Shown here: piece by piece, positions 11,124-23,204 of the stretch
Position numbering within the stretch: position 1 is the stretch's first letter
Layout of the letters: the number at the start of each line of letters is the position of its first letter
Assembly: GCF_963675165.1 (NCBI RefSeq)
Contig: NC_087377.1
Location: 61,001-125,000, forward strand
Length of the DNA: 64,000 nucleotides
Direction of reading: 5' to 3'
From: Halichondria panicea
Taxonomy: Eukaryota; Porifera; Demospongiae; Suberitida; Halichondriidae
Made by a program: the position numbers and the translations under genes
The notes under the pieces: generated by a model
Databases searched by the model: none
Told to the model about the DNA's origin: nothing
Seen by the model: the letters and a program-made list of their open reading frames with translations, nothing else

Positions 11124-11428
11124 CAGGGTTTCATACAGGATTTTTTGCTAGGGGGGGAAACCTGCCGACCAAAGGTCGGCAGGTTTCGGTCGGCACAACG
11201 TAGGGGGATCCGGGGGCATCCTCCCCTGGGAAAATTTGAAAAAACGGTGCTTTGTGGTGCATTCTGGTAGATTTTAGTGGGCTGGTGTTTACTACTCTCA
11301 CCTGTAAAAACCACTTTACACCTAACTAATGATTTTATTACATCATAAGTTGGGGAATTGTCAGGGGGGGGAAACTTTGTCTAGGGGGGGGAAATCCCGG
11401 GGTTCCCCTACCTCTGTATGAAACCCTG
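11124..11428. mobile_element. 305-bp MITE with CAGGG termini, hAT-like (unit 1)
   Basis: Perfect 15-bp terminal inverted repeats, CAGGGTTTCATACAG and its complement, are flanked by AGTCC on both sides (11119-11123 and 11429-11433). The paralogous block at 28966-28980 has the uninterrupted site tttagtccccatgg, which confirms insertion. CAGGG ends with a 5-bp duplication suit a hAT-type family, but this is inferred. It has no coding capacity. Inside, 11158-11170 and 11174-11186 form a perfect 13-bp hairpin stem with a 3-nt loop. Confidence 0.85.
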
Positions 11429-13852
11429 AGTCCCCATGGTCCGAGGTCAAAAAATAACAAATTAAGGGCCCGGATGAAATATTGGATTGAAACACGTCAT
11501 TTGAAATGTATTTTTCTAAGCTTTCGAAATAATTATATAAAATGTTTGCCATTGAATCAACTGTTATGGCTGTTGTAAGACCCCCACCCCTCGTGAATCT
11601 TTCAGCTGTTGAAAGACACCCCCCTTCCGTTGAATTCGTGAATCTTTTAGCTGCCATAACTTAAATTCTGTGGATCGAAAGTCGAAAATTTTTTGAATGC
11701 TTAGAAACACCTTTCAAATGGTATATGATAGTTGTATGTTTTTTATGCGTAGTACTCCCCCCTTCTTGTGTGACAGTGTTTTAAGTGGAATAGTTATTGT
11801 TTTTTATGTGCTGTACTCCCCCTTGTGTTGTATTTTTATGCGAGTGGGCTGAATGCGCTAGCGAACGTCTTAGGCTCTCTCTCGCGAGTTGGCTGAATGC
11901 GCCACGAAAATGACCCGCTATACGATAGTTGGAATAGTTAGTGTTTTTTATGCACTGTACTCCCCCCTTGCATGTGTGACGGTGTTTTGGGTTAGTTAGT
12001 GTTCACTTCTCTATAATTACATACATGCATTAATTTGGGTGACAATTTGTGGGACATTATGATCATTGACGTGTGCAATAAATGATGTATATATACTGTG
12101 TGTGTGTGCAGGACTGAACACCAGCCCCCAGCATGTATCATGAGGGACGCTGTACAGAGATGTTAGGGCAAGTTCCTTTAATTAGATCCAGATATTGTAA
12201 TTATTTCCTTCTTCCAGGTTGTTGGTCGCTAAATGTGCTTATAGTTGCCATGGAGATGGAGATGGTAATTGACTGAAGTCATGTACCTACCTCTCGATAG
12301 AAGGAAACAAGGATTTGTCAATAATTATAGTACTGTGATAAATAAATGTTTTGTCAACTTCGATTCTCTAAGATCATAATTATTCATAACTATAATTATA
12401 CTATTGTTCTTGTTCTTACAAAACTTTAAATTATGTTACGTTGTTTCATATTAATTATATATCGAGTACAGCAGCCATTTAGTGTTAGGTAGTGCCAGAC
12501 CATCAAACCATCACCTTGTCCATCCATATAATTTATACACAACCATCAACCTACACAGAGAGCATGAGAGACTTGTCACACAACATAGCTAGCTACTTAT
12601 CTGTGTGTATGTGGCTCCTCCACAACCGTCAACCTACACAGAGAGCATGAGAGACATGCCACACGACATAGCTAGCTACTCATCTGTGTGTATGCTGTTA
12701 CAGTGGCTCCTCCACACAATCAACCTACACAGAGAGCATGAGAGATACTGTACACAATGGAACTACTTATTTTTTGCTGTGAAGAGACATCGACCTACAC
12801 ACCATAGAAGCCAGCCATACTTATCTTTATTGTCTTCATAGCTGCACACAAAACAATCAAGAGACACTATAAATGATAGTAGTGGGCGTTGAGATCTGAG
12901 CCCCTCCCCCACATCTCCAGTCAAGCCCCGACCCCTTCAGTACCTGCAATACATTATACAGTGATGAGGTTAGTAATCCTCCCTGGGTCCCAGAGCAGCA
13001 TGGCTTGTCTGTACCTGGAGGAGAGAGGAGACAAAAGCAGTGAGAGAATGGAATACTAGCTATAGTACAGTATAGCTAGTAGGAGGAGCTGTGTGTGTGT
13101 GCATTGTGGCTGCAAGAGAACAAGCAAATGCATGGTTACATTGAGAGCAGCAGTTTAAACAAAACCATCCACTCCACACAATACAATACCAGCCAATCAC
13201 CACCACAGCTGACAACCATCAGCCTAGTATTATCAATACACACACAATACATAATTATAACACCAGACAACAAAATTACACCCATAGCTGTTTGTGCTGT
13301 GCAGAGAAGAGATGAGAAATTCCCACAACAACAAATCAATTCAACAGCGAACACCACCAATTAATTCAGATCATTATTATCATCTTAATACCAGACCTTG
13401 AATGAATGCACTCCTGACCAGACAAATCATTATAATCAAATCACACATCATCACCAAACCAGACTGTGCAACAAAATTTCCCAACCCCACAACAACCACA
13501 CACATAAATGAAAGGTGTCAATTTGGCATGCAAACGCGTGTCAAACTGCTTTCCCAAAAATTAACACACTAACACGGGTGTCAAATTAATATATGTCATT
13601 TTTACTGTGTCAAAACTGAAACATGCTGTAACTTTTGGTGTGTCGAACAGAGGTATGTCATTTTAAAACGTCACGGTTACAAGAATATGACCATATAAAT
13701 AAAAATACACAAAAGAAACGCCGGAATTATACATAAATATCAAGTAAAACTGAATATAACATAATCATAATTGATACAGTCGGTAACTAACTCGGTAATA
13801 ACTTGGTAACAGTAAATGTACAGTTGGGGTAACTAATGTTGATCTAGCAAGT

Positions 13853-14161
13853 TTATGAATGATGAGTATACCTCACTGTTTTTTTTACAGATGTCTCTTT
13901 CACACCCATCAACACTTCCTGTATGAAGAGAAGGAGACCAGAGGCAGGTGATGGCTTGGGGTAACTGACATAGAAGGCGTAGTATGTTGCAAACAAGCTG
14001 ATAACCGAGTCAATGACACTGTCGCCCAATACTTCAAAGAGAACCTTTCCTTCACCAAGGATGAACGCTTGCATGCCATTCATGCTCTTGTCAGCAAAAA
14101 TTGCAAGCCTTGGCTCTGGAAAGGTCTTTTCAGCTGTCACTTCCTCAATATCAGTCCCGAC
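13853..14161 (-). pseudogene. Duplicated last exon of the SAMD3-like gene (unit 2)
   Basis: Second copy, 3138 bp from the first and identical in sequence as far as I can see. It has the same open frame, stop and acceptor and the same truncation of the upstream intron. Confidence 0.75.
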
Positions 14162-14261
14162 CTGCAACAAATAAGAGTTAAATTCTGAACGCTTAGAAAC
14201 AGACCTTTCAAATGGTACCATCAAAGTTCATGAAAGATAACATTATTTGCCAATTTAGTCC

Positions 14262-14566
14262 CAGGGTTTCATACAGGATTTTTTGCTAGGGGGGGAAACC
14301 TGCCGACCAAAGGTCGGCAGGTTTCGGTCGGCACAACGTAGGGGGATCCGGGGGCATCCTCCCCTGGGAAAATTTGAAAAAACGGTGCTTTGTGGTGCAT
14401 TCTGGTAGATTTTAGTGGGCTGGTGTTTACTACTCTCACCTGTAAAAACCACTTTACACCTAACTAATGATTTTATTACATCATAAGTTGGGGAATTGTC
14501 AGGGGGGGGAAACTTTGTCTAGGGGGGGGAAATCCCGGGGTTCCCCTACCTCTGTATGAAACCCTG
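14262..14566. mobile_element. 305-bp MITE, copy in unit 2
   Basis: Carried along by the tandem duplication; same termini and flanks as the copy at 11124-11428. It is not an independent insertion. Confidence 0.85.
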
Positions 14567-17014
14567 AGTCCCCATGGTCCGAGGTCAAAAAATAACAAAT
14601 TAAGGGCCCGGATGAAATATTGGATTGAAACACGTCATTTGAAATGTATTTTTCTAAGCTTTCGAAATAATTATATAAAATGTTTGCCATTGAATCAACT
14701 GTTATGGCTGTTGTAAGACCCCCACCCCTCGTGAATCTTTCAGCTGTTGAAAGACACCCCCCTTCCGTTGAATTCGTGAATCTTTTAGCTGCCATAACTT
14801 AAATTCTGTGGATCGAAAGTCGAAAATTTTTTGAATGCTTAGAAACACCTTTCAAATGGTATATGATAGTTGTATGTTTTTTATGCGTAGTACTCCCCCC
14901 TTCTTGTGTGACAGTGTTTTAAGTGGAATAGTTATTGTTTTTTATGTGCTGTACTCCCCCTTGTGTTGTATTTTTATGCGAGTGGGCTGAATGCGCTAGC
15001 GAACGTCTTAGGCTCTCTCTCGCGAGTTGGCTGAATGCGCCACGAAAATGACCCGCTATACGATAGTTGGAATAGTTAGTGTTTTTTATGCACTGTACTC
15101 CCCCCTTGCATGTGTGACGGTGTTTTGGGTTAGTTAGTGTTCACTTCTCTATAATTACATACATGCATTAATTTGGGTGACAATTTGTGGGACATTATGA
15201 TCATTGACGTGTGCAATAAATGATGTATATATACTGTGTGTGTGTGCAGGACTGAACACCAGCCCCCAGCATGTATCATGAGGGACGCTGTACAGAGATG
15301 TTAGGGCAAGTTCCTTTAATTAGATCCAGATATTGTAATTATTTCCTTCTTCCAGGTTGTTGGTCGCTAAATGTGCTTATAGTTGCCATGGAGATGGAGA
15401 TGGTAATTGACTGAAGTCATGTACCTACCTCTCGATAGAAGGAAACAAGGATTTGTCAATAATTATAGTACTGTGATAAATAAATGTTTTGTCAACTTCG
15501 ATTCTCTAAGATCATAATTATTCATAACTATAATTATACTATTGTTCTTGTTCTTACAAAACTTTAAATTATGTTACGTTGTTTCATATTAATTATATAT
15601 CGAGTACAGCAGCCATTTAGTGTTAGGTAGTGCCAGACCATCAAACCATCACCTTGTCCATCCATATAATTTATACACAACCATCAACCTACACAGAGAG
15701 CATGAGAGACTTGTCACACAACATAGCTAGCTACTTATCTGTGTGTATGTGGCTCCTCCACAACCGTCAACCTACACAGAGAGCATGAGAGACATGCCAC
15801 ACGACATAGCTAGCTACTCATCTGTGTGTATGCTGTTACAGTGGCTCCTCCACACAATCAACCTACACAGAGAGCATGAGAGATACTGTACACAATGGAA
15901 CTACTTATTTTTTGCTGTGAAGAGACATCGACCTACACACCATAGAAGCCAGCCATACTTATCTTTATTGTCTTCATAGCTGCACACAAAACAATCAAGA
16001 GACACTATAAATGATAGTAGTGGGCGTTGAGATCTGAGCCCCTCCCCCACATCTCCAGTCAAGCCCCGACCCCTTCAGTACCTGCAATACATTATACAGT
16101 GATGAGGTTAGTAATCCTCCCTGGGTCCCAGAGCAGCATGGCTTGTCTGTACCTGGAGGAGAGAGGAGACAAAAGCAGTGAGAGAATGGAATACTAGCTA
16201 TAGTACAGTATAGCTAGTAGGAGGAGCTGTGTGTGTGTGCATTGTGGCTGCAAGAGAACAAGCAAATGCATGGTTACATTGAGAGCAGCAGTTTAAACAA
16301 AACCATCCACTCCACACAATACAATACCAGCCAATCACCACCACAGCTGACAACCATCAGCCTAGTATTATCAATACACACACAATACATAATTATAACA
16401 CCAGACAACAAAATTACACCCATAGCTGTTTGTGCTGTGCAGAGAAGAGATGAGAAATTCCCACAACAACAAATCAATTCAACAGCGAACACCACCAATT
16501 AATTCAGATCATTATTATCATCTTAATACCAGACCTTGAATGAATGCACTCCTGACCAGACAAATCATTATAATCAAATCACACATCATCACCAAACCAG
16601 ACTGTGCAACAAAATTTCCCAACCCCACAACAACCACACACATAAATGAAAGGTGTCAATTTGGCATGCAAACGCGTGTCAAACTGCTTTCCCAAAAATT
16701 AACACACTAACACGGGTGTCAAATTAATATATGTCATTTTTACTGTGTCAAAACTGAAACATGCTGTAACTTTTGGTGTGTCGAACAGAGGTATGTCATT
16801 TTAAAACGTCACGGTTACAAGAATATGACCATATAAATAAAAATACACAAAAGAAACGCCAGAATTATACATAAATATTATACATAAATTATACATAAAT
16901 ATCAAGTAAAACTGAATATAACATAATCATAATTGATACAGTCGGTAACTAACTCGGTAATAACTTGGTAACAGTAAATGTACAGTTGGGGTAACTAATG
17001 TTGATCTAGCAAGT

Positions 17015-19474
17015 TTATGAATGATGAGTATACCTCACTGTTTTTTTTACAGATGTCTCTTTCACACCCATCAACACTTCCTGTATGAAGAGAAGGAGAC
17101 CAGAGGCAGGTGATGGCTTGGGGTAACTGACATAGAAGGCGTAGTATGTTGCAAACAAGCTGATAACCGAGTCAATGACACTGTCGCCCAATACTTCAAA
17201 GAGAACCTTTCCTTCACCAAGGATGAACGCTTGCATGCCATTCATGCTCTTGTCAGCAAAAATTGCAAGCCTTGGCTCTGGAAAGGTCTTTTCAGCTGTC
17301 ACTTCCTCAATATCAGTCCCGACCTGCAACAAATAAGAGTTAAATTTGAGGTGCATGCTTCCACAATAATGACGCATGAAAGGAATTACAGTGTTACTGC
17401 CTCCGTATATATAGCCGGTAATTTTCGGGAGACAAAATATTTGATTACCGGCTATAATTATGCGTATATATACGTTGTTGTTTTTACTTACTTGATACAA
17501 AGTAAAAGCAGCTGCAGCTTTAGAGGCTACTCCTGCGGGCCTGAGTTGTGTGTCAATGAACAGAAGTGCCTTGTAGCTCTGAGTTTCTTCAGAGTCAGTG
17601 GGCACTTCACCATCCATCTGCAGCAGAGTTGGAACAATCTTAGTCCAAGAATCTCTGATTCGAGAGATGGATTCCTCCCCACACATTAGCGTGAACTCCA
17701 ACAGCACCTATAACATTTCAAGACTCAATAAATAACCAAGAAAACATTAGGTGTATAATTATGGTTAAATAAACAATTTAAAGAGCTAACGCACTTACCC
17801 ATTGATTTCTTGTGAAGAAAGGATATGTCAAAAGAAGAATTGACATCTTGTCACCTGAATCTCCAATTCTCTTCCTTCTTTGTTGGTGCGTCTCCCTTAT
17901 TAACTGTGTAATTGCTGCGTTGTTAGGCGCTTTCTTGGTGAATTGGTCGCACAACCGACCGTGGTTTCGATCGCATGCACATTCGTCCACACTGATAACG
18001 GAGTCTTGGCCAGGAGCGGCTTCAGCTGGCTTTGCTGCAATTATTTGCACTAAGTGCGCCTTTTCTGTCTTGAGAGGTTTGATTGCTGACGGTACTGACC
18101 TCTTTCTCCGATTTCAGAAGAACATAGTAACCTGTTGCTTCACTGTATGCTGCATGCATGTTGTATGATTAATTATAGCTATAAAAATTTGCAATTATGT
18201 ATAATTATAATACATGCATGCATTGTTATTATTGTATAATGCTCACCCAATAGCATCCATCAATAATATTACAATCTTGTTTCGTAGCTGCTCAAAGCTA
18301 TTACACAAAACCTTAGCCATTTCGTCGTACTGATTTCCTTTCGGATTCGGGCAAAGACCATAATAGAAGAGGGAAGCTTCTCGTATTAATGCTAGTTTGT
18401 CTTTTCCGTAAATTTGTTTCGCTATTATTGCTCTGTTTACTCTCTCACTGAATACTGGTGGAAGTGGGCACGGAGTTGGTAGGGTCTTCGTAGGTGCTGC
18501 CAGCACCAGTGGGCAAGGAGTTGGTAGGGTCTTCGTAGGTGCTGCCAGCACTTCGTACTCTTCTGTCCATGGCTTTTTAGCAGGTGGTTCAGCTGCTTCA
18601 TCACTTCTTGCAGGCAGCATTGCTAGAGGATAGTTGGCCACAGCTTCGTCCTCAAAATCCCCCATGTTGTAATCCTCTATCAGATTATAGCTGGCACTCA
18701 TTTGACGTATCGTACCACTCATGGAGCAATTTTCCTGTAGTTATAAAAGAACGTATATATTATGTCTCAAACTTAACACCACAGAATAAGGATATTTCGT
18801 GGCCAAAAAATTGCCGCTTTGTTAAAGAATTGCACACTTGTGCAATGTATGAAATAGAAGCCCCTGTAGTGTGCTATGGTGGTTAGCAACAATTGTAGTT
18901 GAACGCCCACATTTACCACAATGCTCAGCTCAGTAGAATGGGGTAGAATGAGAATTGCAGTTGAATACAGTACAATGGGTACAATAGAGCACGGTATAGA
19001 ATGGGTAGCATATTCTAGAATTGCAGTACAATGGGTTAACTCTTTTAAGCACTCAACAATTAAAATTACCTGCTATAACTATGGTACTAAAGTAAAATGT
19101 GTAAATGATTCTAACCTTTTCAAGAAGAGATTTGAGTGCCATCCTCAATCCACTCTGCGGCAACATATGCTTAAATTCCTCAAAGTCATTGGGTAGTTAA
19201 AGCAGTGCAATGCCATCAATTAGGTTTTCTGTAAGTGCAAACAGATAATAATGTACTATAAAAGCTAAGAATATACCTAAGAAGACACTATAATAATTAT
19301 TAGTCTACGAGTTGTACCTTTGAATGCAGAAACTACTGTTTCAGGAAAGCAGTTTTCCCTCAAGAGTCTCCCCACATCAGTTACAGACAACTTTTCCATC
19401 TCTTTCAAGGTTCTTTCAAGGTTTCTAAGTAACAAGTCTAGAGAATATTGCTCTAGGCTATATCTAGTGCGCAT
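17015..19474 (-). pseudogene. SAMD3-like gene (N-terminal SAM domain), six exons, in-frame stop in the SAM domain
   Basis: Exons on the minus strand: 19318-19474, 19116-19228, 18247-18734, about 17799-18108, 17492-17707 and 17015-17323, with GT-AG introns. Exons 1-2 encode a SAM domain (SVTDVGRLLREN, then FKENLIDGIALL). The next codon is TAA (19197-19199), followed in frame by LPNDFEEFKHMLPQSGLRMA, so the second half is intact but cut off. Exon 3 is a Pro/Thr-rich linker containing a 16-residue direct repeat (APTKTLPTPCPL). Exons 4-6 resemble the C-terminal part of SAMD3-like animal proteins (TYPFFTRN; FYVSYPKPSPASGLLLFIQEVL). Two starts are possible: ATG 19474 lies inside an NRF1-like palindrome, ATG 19399 just before the SAM domain. 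The stop could be a true null, a polymorphism or an assembly error. The last exon is triplicated to the left. Confidence 0.6.
17410..17456. repeat. Small inverted repeat in intron 5 of the SAMD3-like gene
   Basis: Arms tatagccggtaat (17410-17422) and its complement (17444-17456) separated by 21 bp, possibly a very short MITE remnant. It lies in the part of the intron that is absent from the two duplicated units. Confidence 0.6.
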
Positions 19475-19479
19475 GCGCT
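19468..19479. promoter_or_regulatory. NRF1-like palindrome in a divergent promoter
   Basis: TGCGCATGCGCT differs by one base from the metazoan NRF1 consensus palindrome TGCGCATGCGCA. It lies between the minus-strand SAMD3-like gene and the plus-strand gene starting at 19590. If the SAMD3-like protein starts at 19399, the site is upstream of both coding regions. The function is inferred from the motif only. Confidence 0.4.
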
Positions 19480-19589
19480 CTAGATAAAACTACATAAAAT
19501 ATCGAAATTGGTAACTATTATATTATAAATACAAGCGCGCAAAGCAGTTAGCTCATCAGGTCTCTATAGATTATCTCTCCGTATTAATT

Positions 19590-22524
19590 ATGGCTGACAA
19601 CTGTGTAGTGACCTGTTGCATGTGTCTTTTTCAGTGCTATTCCCACAAGTCTCTGCTAAAGCACACTCTTGCTGTTCATCAAAATGATCCAAGATTTATG
19701 GTCAATTGTAGTGTATGTGGCAAGTCAGCAACAAAATGGGAGACTTTGAGGAAGCATTTACGAAAGCATGGTAAGTCAGCTAATGAGATCATACATAATA
19801 ATAGATCTAGCATTAAAACTACTACTATTTAATACATCTATAGTTTTGAATATTACATCTATAGTTTTGAAGTACTTCAACCATTTTTTATAATTATATA
19901 CAGATGTTCAGATCGACGCAAGTGATCCAATTACAAGTGACCCAGAATCTTGTACAACCACAAATGATGACGTTGACGACGATTCACTACCATTGGTTAC
20001 ATCGGCTCATCCGAAGTTTGACCGGGCCATGTTTCTTCTTCGCAGCACTAGCAGTTTAGCACTTAATTATTCAAGCATCGAACATCTATGCGAATCAACA
20101 CAGACACTAATGGAGCAAACTGCAGGACAAATGCAGCAGAAAATGTTGTGTTGTCTTCAAGAAAAAGGCATCACTGTGGATGAGGTCGTGAAGAAGATTG
20201 TCACAGAATGTTGCAATGTTGATGAAATGTTTAGCGGTTTGTCTTCACGAGCGTTAAGAGAGAAATACTACAAACAGCATCTCAATTATGTGGTAATTAA
20301 CGTATTATTTTGTTATCAGTACAATGTAGCATGAAGGTACATGCATTGTTTTATCATCTCATCATGTTAAATTACTGTATATGCATGCAATTACAAAATG
20401 TATGTTACTAGGAACCATCACCATCACTTCTCGACAAGAACTGGGACTGGGTGAATGACCACGGCAAGATGCATCTGAAGGAGGTTGAGGCTAAGGGGTA
20501 CTACATTGATCTCTGGGAGAGCTTGAAGGTTTGTGCTATTTACCAACTCAATCACTGGTTTTATTTTTATAACTTAATTGTCAGAGTTTGCTATCAAATC
20601 CTGCTGTTAGAGAAGAGATCATTGGAAAAAGTCATGTCAGTACAGATGGTAGCATGCGCGATATCTGTGATGGGGACTTTGTTAAGAAACATCCAGTCTT
20701 TCGAGCACATCCAGATGGTTTACAGTTTTTACTGTATCATGATGACATTGAAGTTTGTAATCCTCTCGGAACCAGTGCTGGAGTTCACAAGTTTGGTGAG
20801 AATTGCATTACATGTTGGTTTATACCTTTTTATAATGACATGTAGGTGTGTTTTACTATATATATACATTGGGAAACATAAGACCAGTGTTTCGATCATC
20901 GCTCCAAGCTATTCAACTACTTGGAGTGGCTAAGTCATCGGACATGAATCAGAGTGCACGTGATATCCTCCTCAGAAACTTTGTTCAATGCATGAAATTG
21001 CTTTCAACAGTAAGTGTTGCTGGTAGTTTTCTTTTTTTTAACATTACTGTGACGTACCTATGATAATGGATATCTCGTGTGTATACATTTCAAATATGCT
21101 ATTGCAGGATGAAGGATACAGGTTAGAGCTAGACTCAGGTGTGGTAGTACTTCATGGAGCTGTCGTCTGTCTCTGTGGTGACATACCTGCTAGTAATTTT
21201 CTTGGAGGGTTTAAAAAAGGTGTTGGGTTTGCGCTACGGAAATCAGGCAGTGTCTTTGTTCGAAGGAAGATTTAAAACATTATGATAATGTGAGTTAAAA
21301 AACCACTGGTGCTAATTGTATTAATTTTTAACTACTTATAGTTTCATGTTGGTGCGTATACCCTGAGAGACTCTCATAGTCACAACCATTACTGTCAGCT
21401 AGTGGAAAGTGATGTGAATGGATGTTTGGGGTACTCAACTACGTATGGAGTGAATAATGCGAGCATTCTTCTGGACATTCCATTCTTTGATGTCACCAAA
21501 TGTCTTCCGTACGACATAATGCACACAATATTTGAAGGTAAAAATTCATTCAATAGCACACAAATATAATTATTATTGCTGCTTCTGTTCATTAGGTGTT
21601 GCTCCACGTCTCCTCAAAGAGCTTCTTGTTACTTTTATCAATATCAAGAAGTACTTCACCTTGTCAGAGCTCAACCAGTCTCTTGCATCCCACCATTACG
21701 GATATTCAGAGCTTGACACCAAACCAAACACAATTACTGGGTCGACAATGGAGTATCATATCAAACAGAAAGGTGAATGTTCATATCATTTTCCCCACTT
21801 TTGTACAATGCTTACTTTCATAATTAAAAAGCACATAAATCATCATTACACGCAGCTTCTCAGATGAAAGCACTGATCCGATTATTCCCGTTTATCATGG
21901 GGGGCTTTGTTCCAGAGGGCGATGAACACTGGGGTCTTCTCCTAACTCTGTGGGATATCTGCACAATGGTGACCGCATTTGTGGTTACAGAGGCAGATGC
22001 TTCTGATCTGGCATGGAAAGTAGAGTTGTTGCTAGAAACATATGTGCAACTCTATCCAAACTCGCCCTATGTTCCAAAGATGCATTATCTTCTGCATCTA
22101 CCTGACGAACTATTAAGGTATTCTAAAATGTCTAAATTAATGCATAAAGTATATACTTTATTTCATTAGATTTGGTCCACCACGAAACACATGGTGTATG
22201 CGGTTTGAATCCAAGAATAAGGAGTTAAAAGGTTTCACCTCAAACTGCTTTAAGAATGTCCCATACAGTGTGAGTGTCCGACACCAGCAGAGGTATTGTC
22301 ACCTTCTAGCAGTGCGTCCTGGACAAGAGATGTCAAATTTCTTGTACAAAGGAGATGAAGTATCCTCAGGTAAATTTCTATTGCTGTTTGTAAATACAGA
22401 ATAATTATTACTTTGGAGCTAACTTTTCCTAGGAAAATCTGTCATTTTGGACAATGATCTGGTAGCACCGGTTACACAACTGTGTGGATTGGACCACCCT
22501 CAGCTGCCACTTGTTGCTTATCGG
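19590..22524 (+). pseudogene. CACTA/EnSpm-like transposase gene, multi-exon, frameshifted and 3'-truncated
   Basis: Exon 1 (19590-19770) encodes two C2H2-like fingers (CCMCLFQC...HTLAVH; CSVCGKSATKWETLRKHLRKH). Further exons with clean GT-AG introns: 19904-20292, 20412-20528, 20584-20794, 20846-21008, 21109-21297, 21343-21537, 21596-21771, 21857-22115, 22170-22369 and 22434-22524. Key motifs are YHDDIEVCNPLG, FFDVTKCLPYDIMHTIFEG (the D-x-MH type seen in Tnp2-like transposases), PKMHYLLHLP and RNTWCMRFESKNKELKGF. The frame is lost near 21243: RKS should run into CRQCLCSKEDLKHYDN, which is present one base out of register. After LPLVAYR at 22524 no further exon is seen and low-copy repeat D begins. 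The superfamily is inferred from motifs. The gene is probably dead; the missing end and the frameshift argue against a domesticated protein. Confidence 0.65.
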
Positions 22525-22759
22525 TTAGTTTCGTTAACTTTCACAACAAGCTTGTACCAGTGTATACATTTTTAATTGTTACGATGTCAGCAAACAAACC
22601 CACAGCATTCTGTTTAAAACAACAGTAACTACATGCAATCAAATCAACCACAGAAGGACCACCACCAGTAGTCCAGTAGTTTCCTTGCCCAAGGGACTAA
22701 TACAATAAGGGCATAATAAACTAAAGGGACCCTGTGACTGTGAGTACCATTAACTAATC

Positions 22760-22855
22760 TAGCACAGAAGTAATCAACCAGAATGTGTGGGATGGTTCAA
22801 CAACAGTAGACTCACAGAGACAACACCTCCTTGCTCTTGAAGACCTCGTCGACTC
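22760..22855 (-). repeat. Inverted partial copy of the 23205 exon
   Basis: Read on the minus strand, this stretch aligns with 23250-23340: both contain ttcaaga.caag, then a closely similar stretch ending cacacattctg.ttgattactt. In the copy at about 53920-54010 the minus-strand frame still reads CESTVVEPLIPHILVDY against CDPAVKEPSTHILIDY in the plus exon. The two arms are an old inverted duplication. Confidence 0.7.
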
Positions 22856-23204
22856 CAGTTGCAACAAGCCTGGCACGCAAGGCTTGCACAAGTGCTCAAG
22901 ACTACTCTTCACTAATCCAGTCAAAAGCTACAGTTCCCTTGGCACACCTATAGTTTAGTTAAAGCCTGAACTTACCAATTCCATGTGCAGTAGGCACAGA
23001 GTTAAGATCCTAAAAAAGCTGTCATAACAGATTAGCATAAGCAGCAGTTGTCTAACTATATTATAGCTAGCTATTCTAATGATCCTAGCTATTAAACTAA
23101 CTATTGGAACTGATAACGAGATCCCAATTATGGCAGGATCCTGTGCTGCTTTCCCTTTAGGCAGTTACTAACGGCAGAGTGCTCCCTCAATAGACTGGAG
23201 TGCC

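Larger units (their letters stand above)
8772..17340. repeat. Tandem triplication, unit 3,138 bp
   Basis: Unit 1 is 8772-11910, unit 2 11911-15048, and unit 3 15049-17340, which is incomplete. Features recur at exactly +3138 (9467, 12605, 15743). Units 1 and 2 look virtually identical by eye. The visible differences are one extra t in unit 1 near 8860 and, in unit 3, a g-to-a change plus a 24-bp insertion near 16860-16885. Each unit contains repeat A, a copy of the last exon of the SAMD3-like gene and, in units 1 and 2, a satellite-block tail with a MITE. Unit 3 runs on into the intact gene. Confidence 0.95.
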
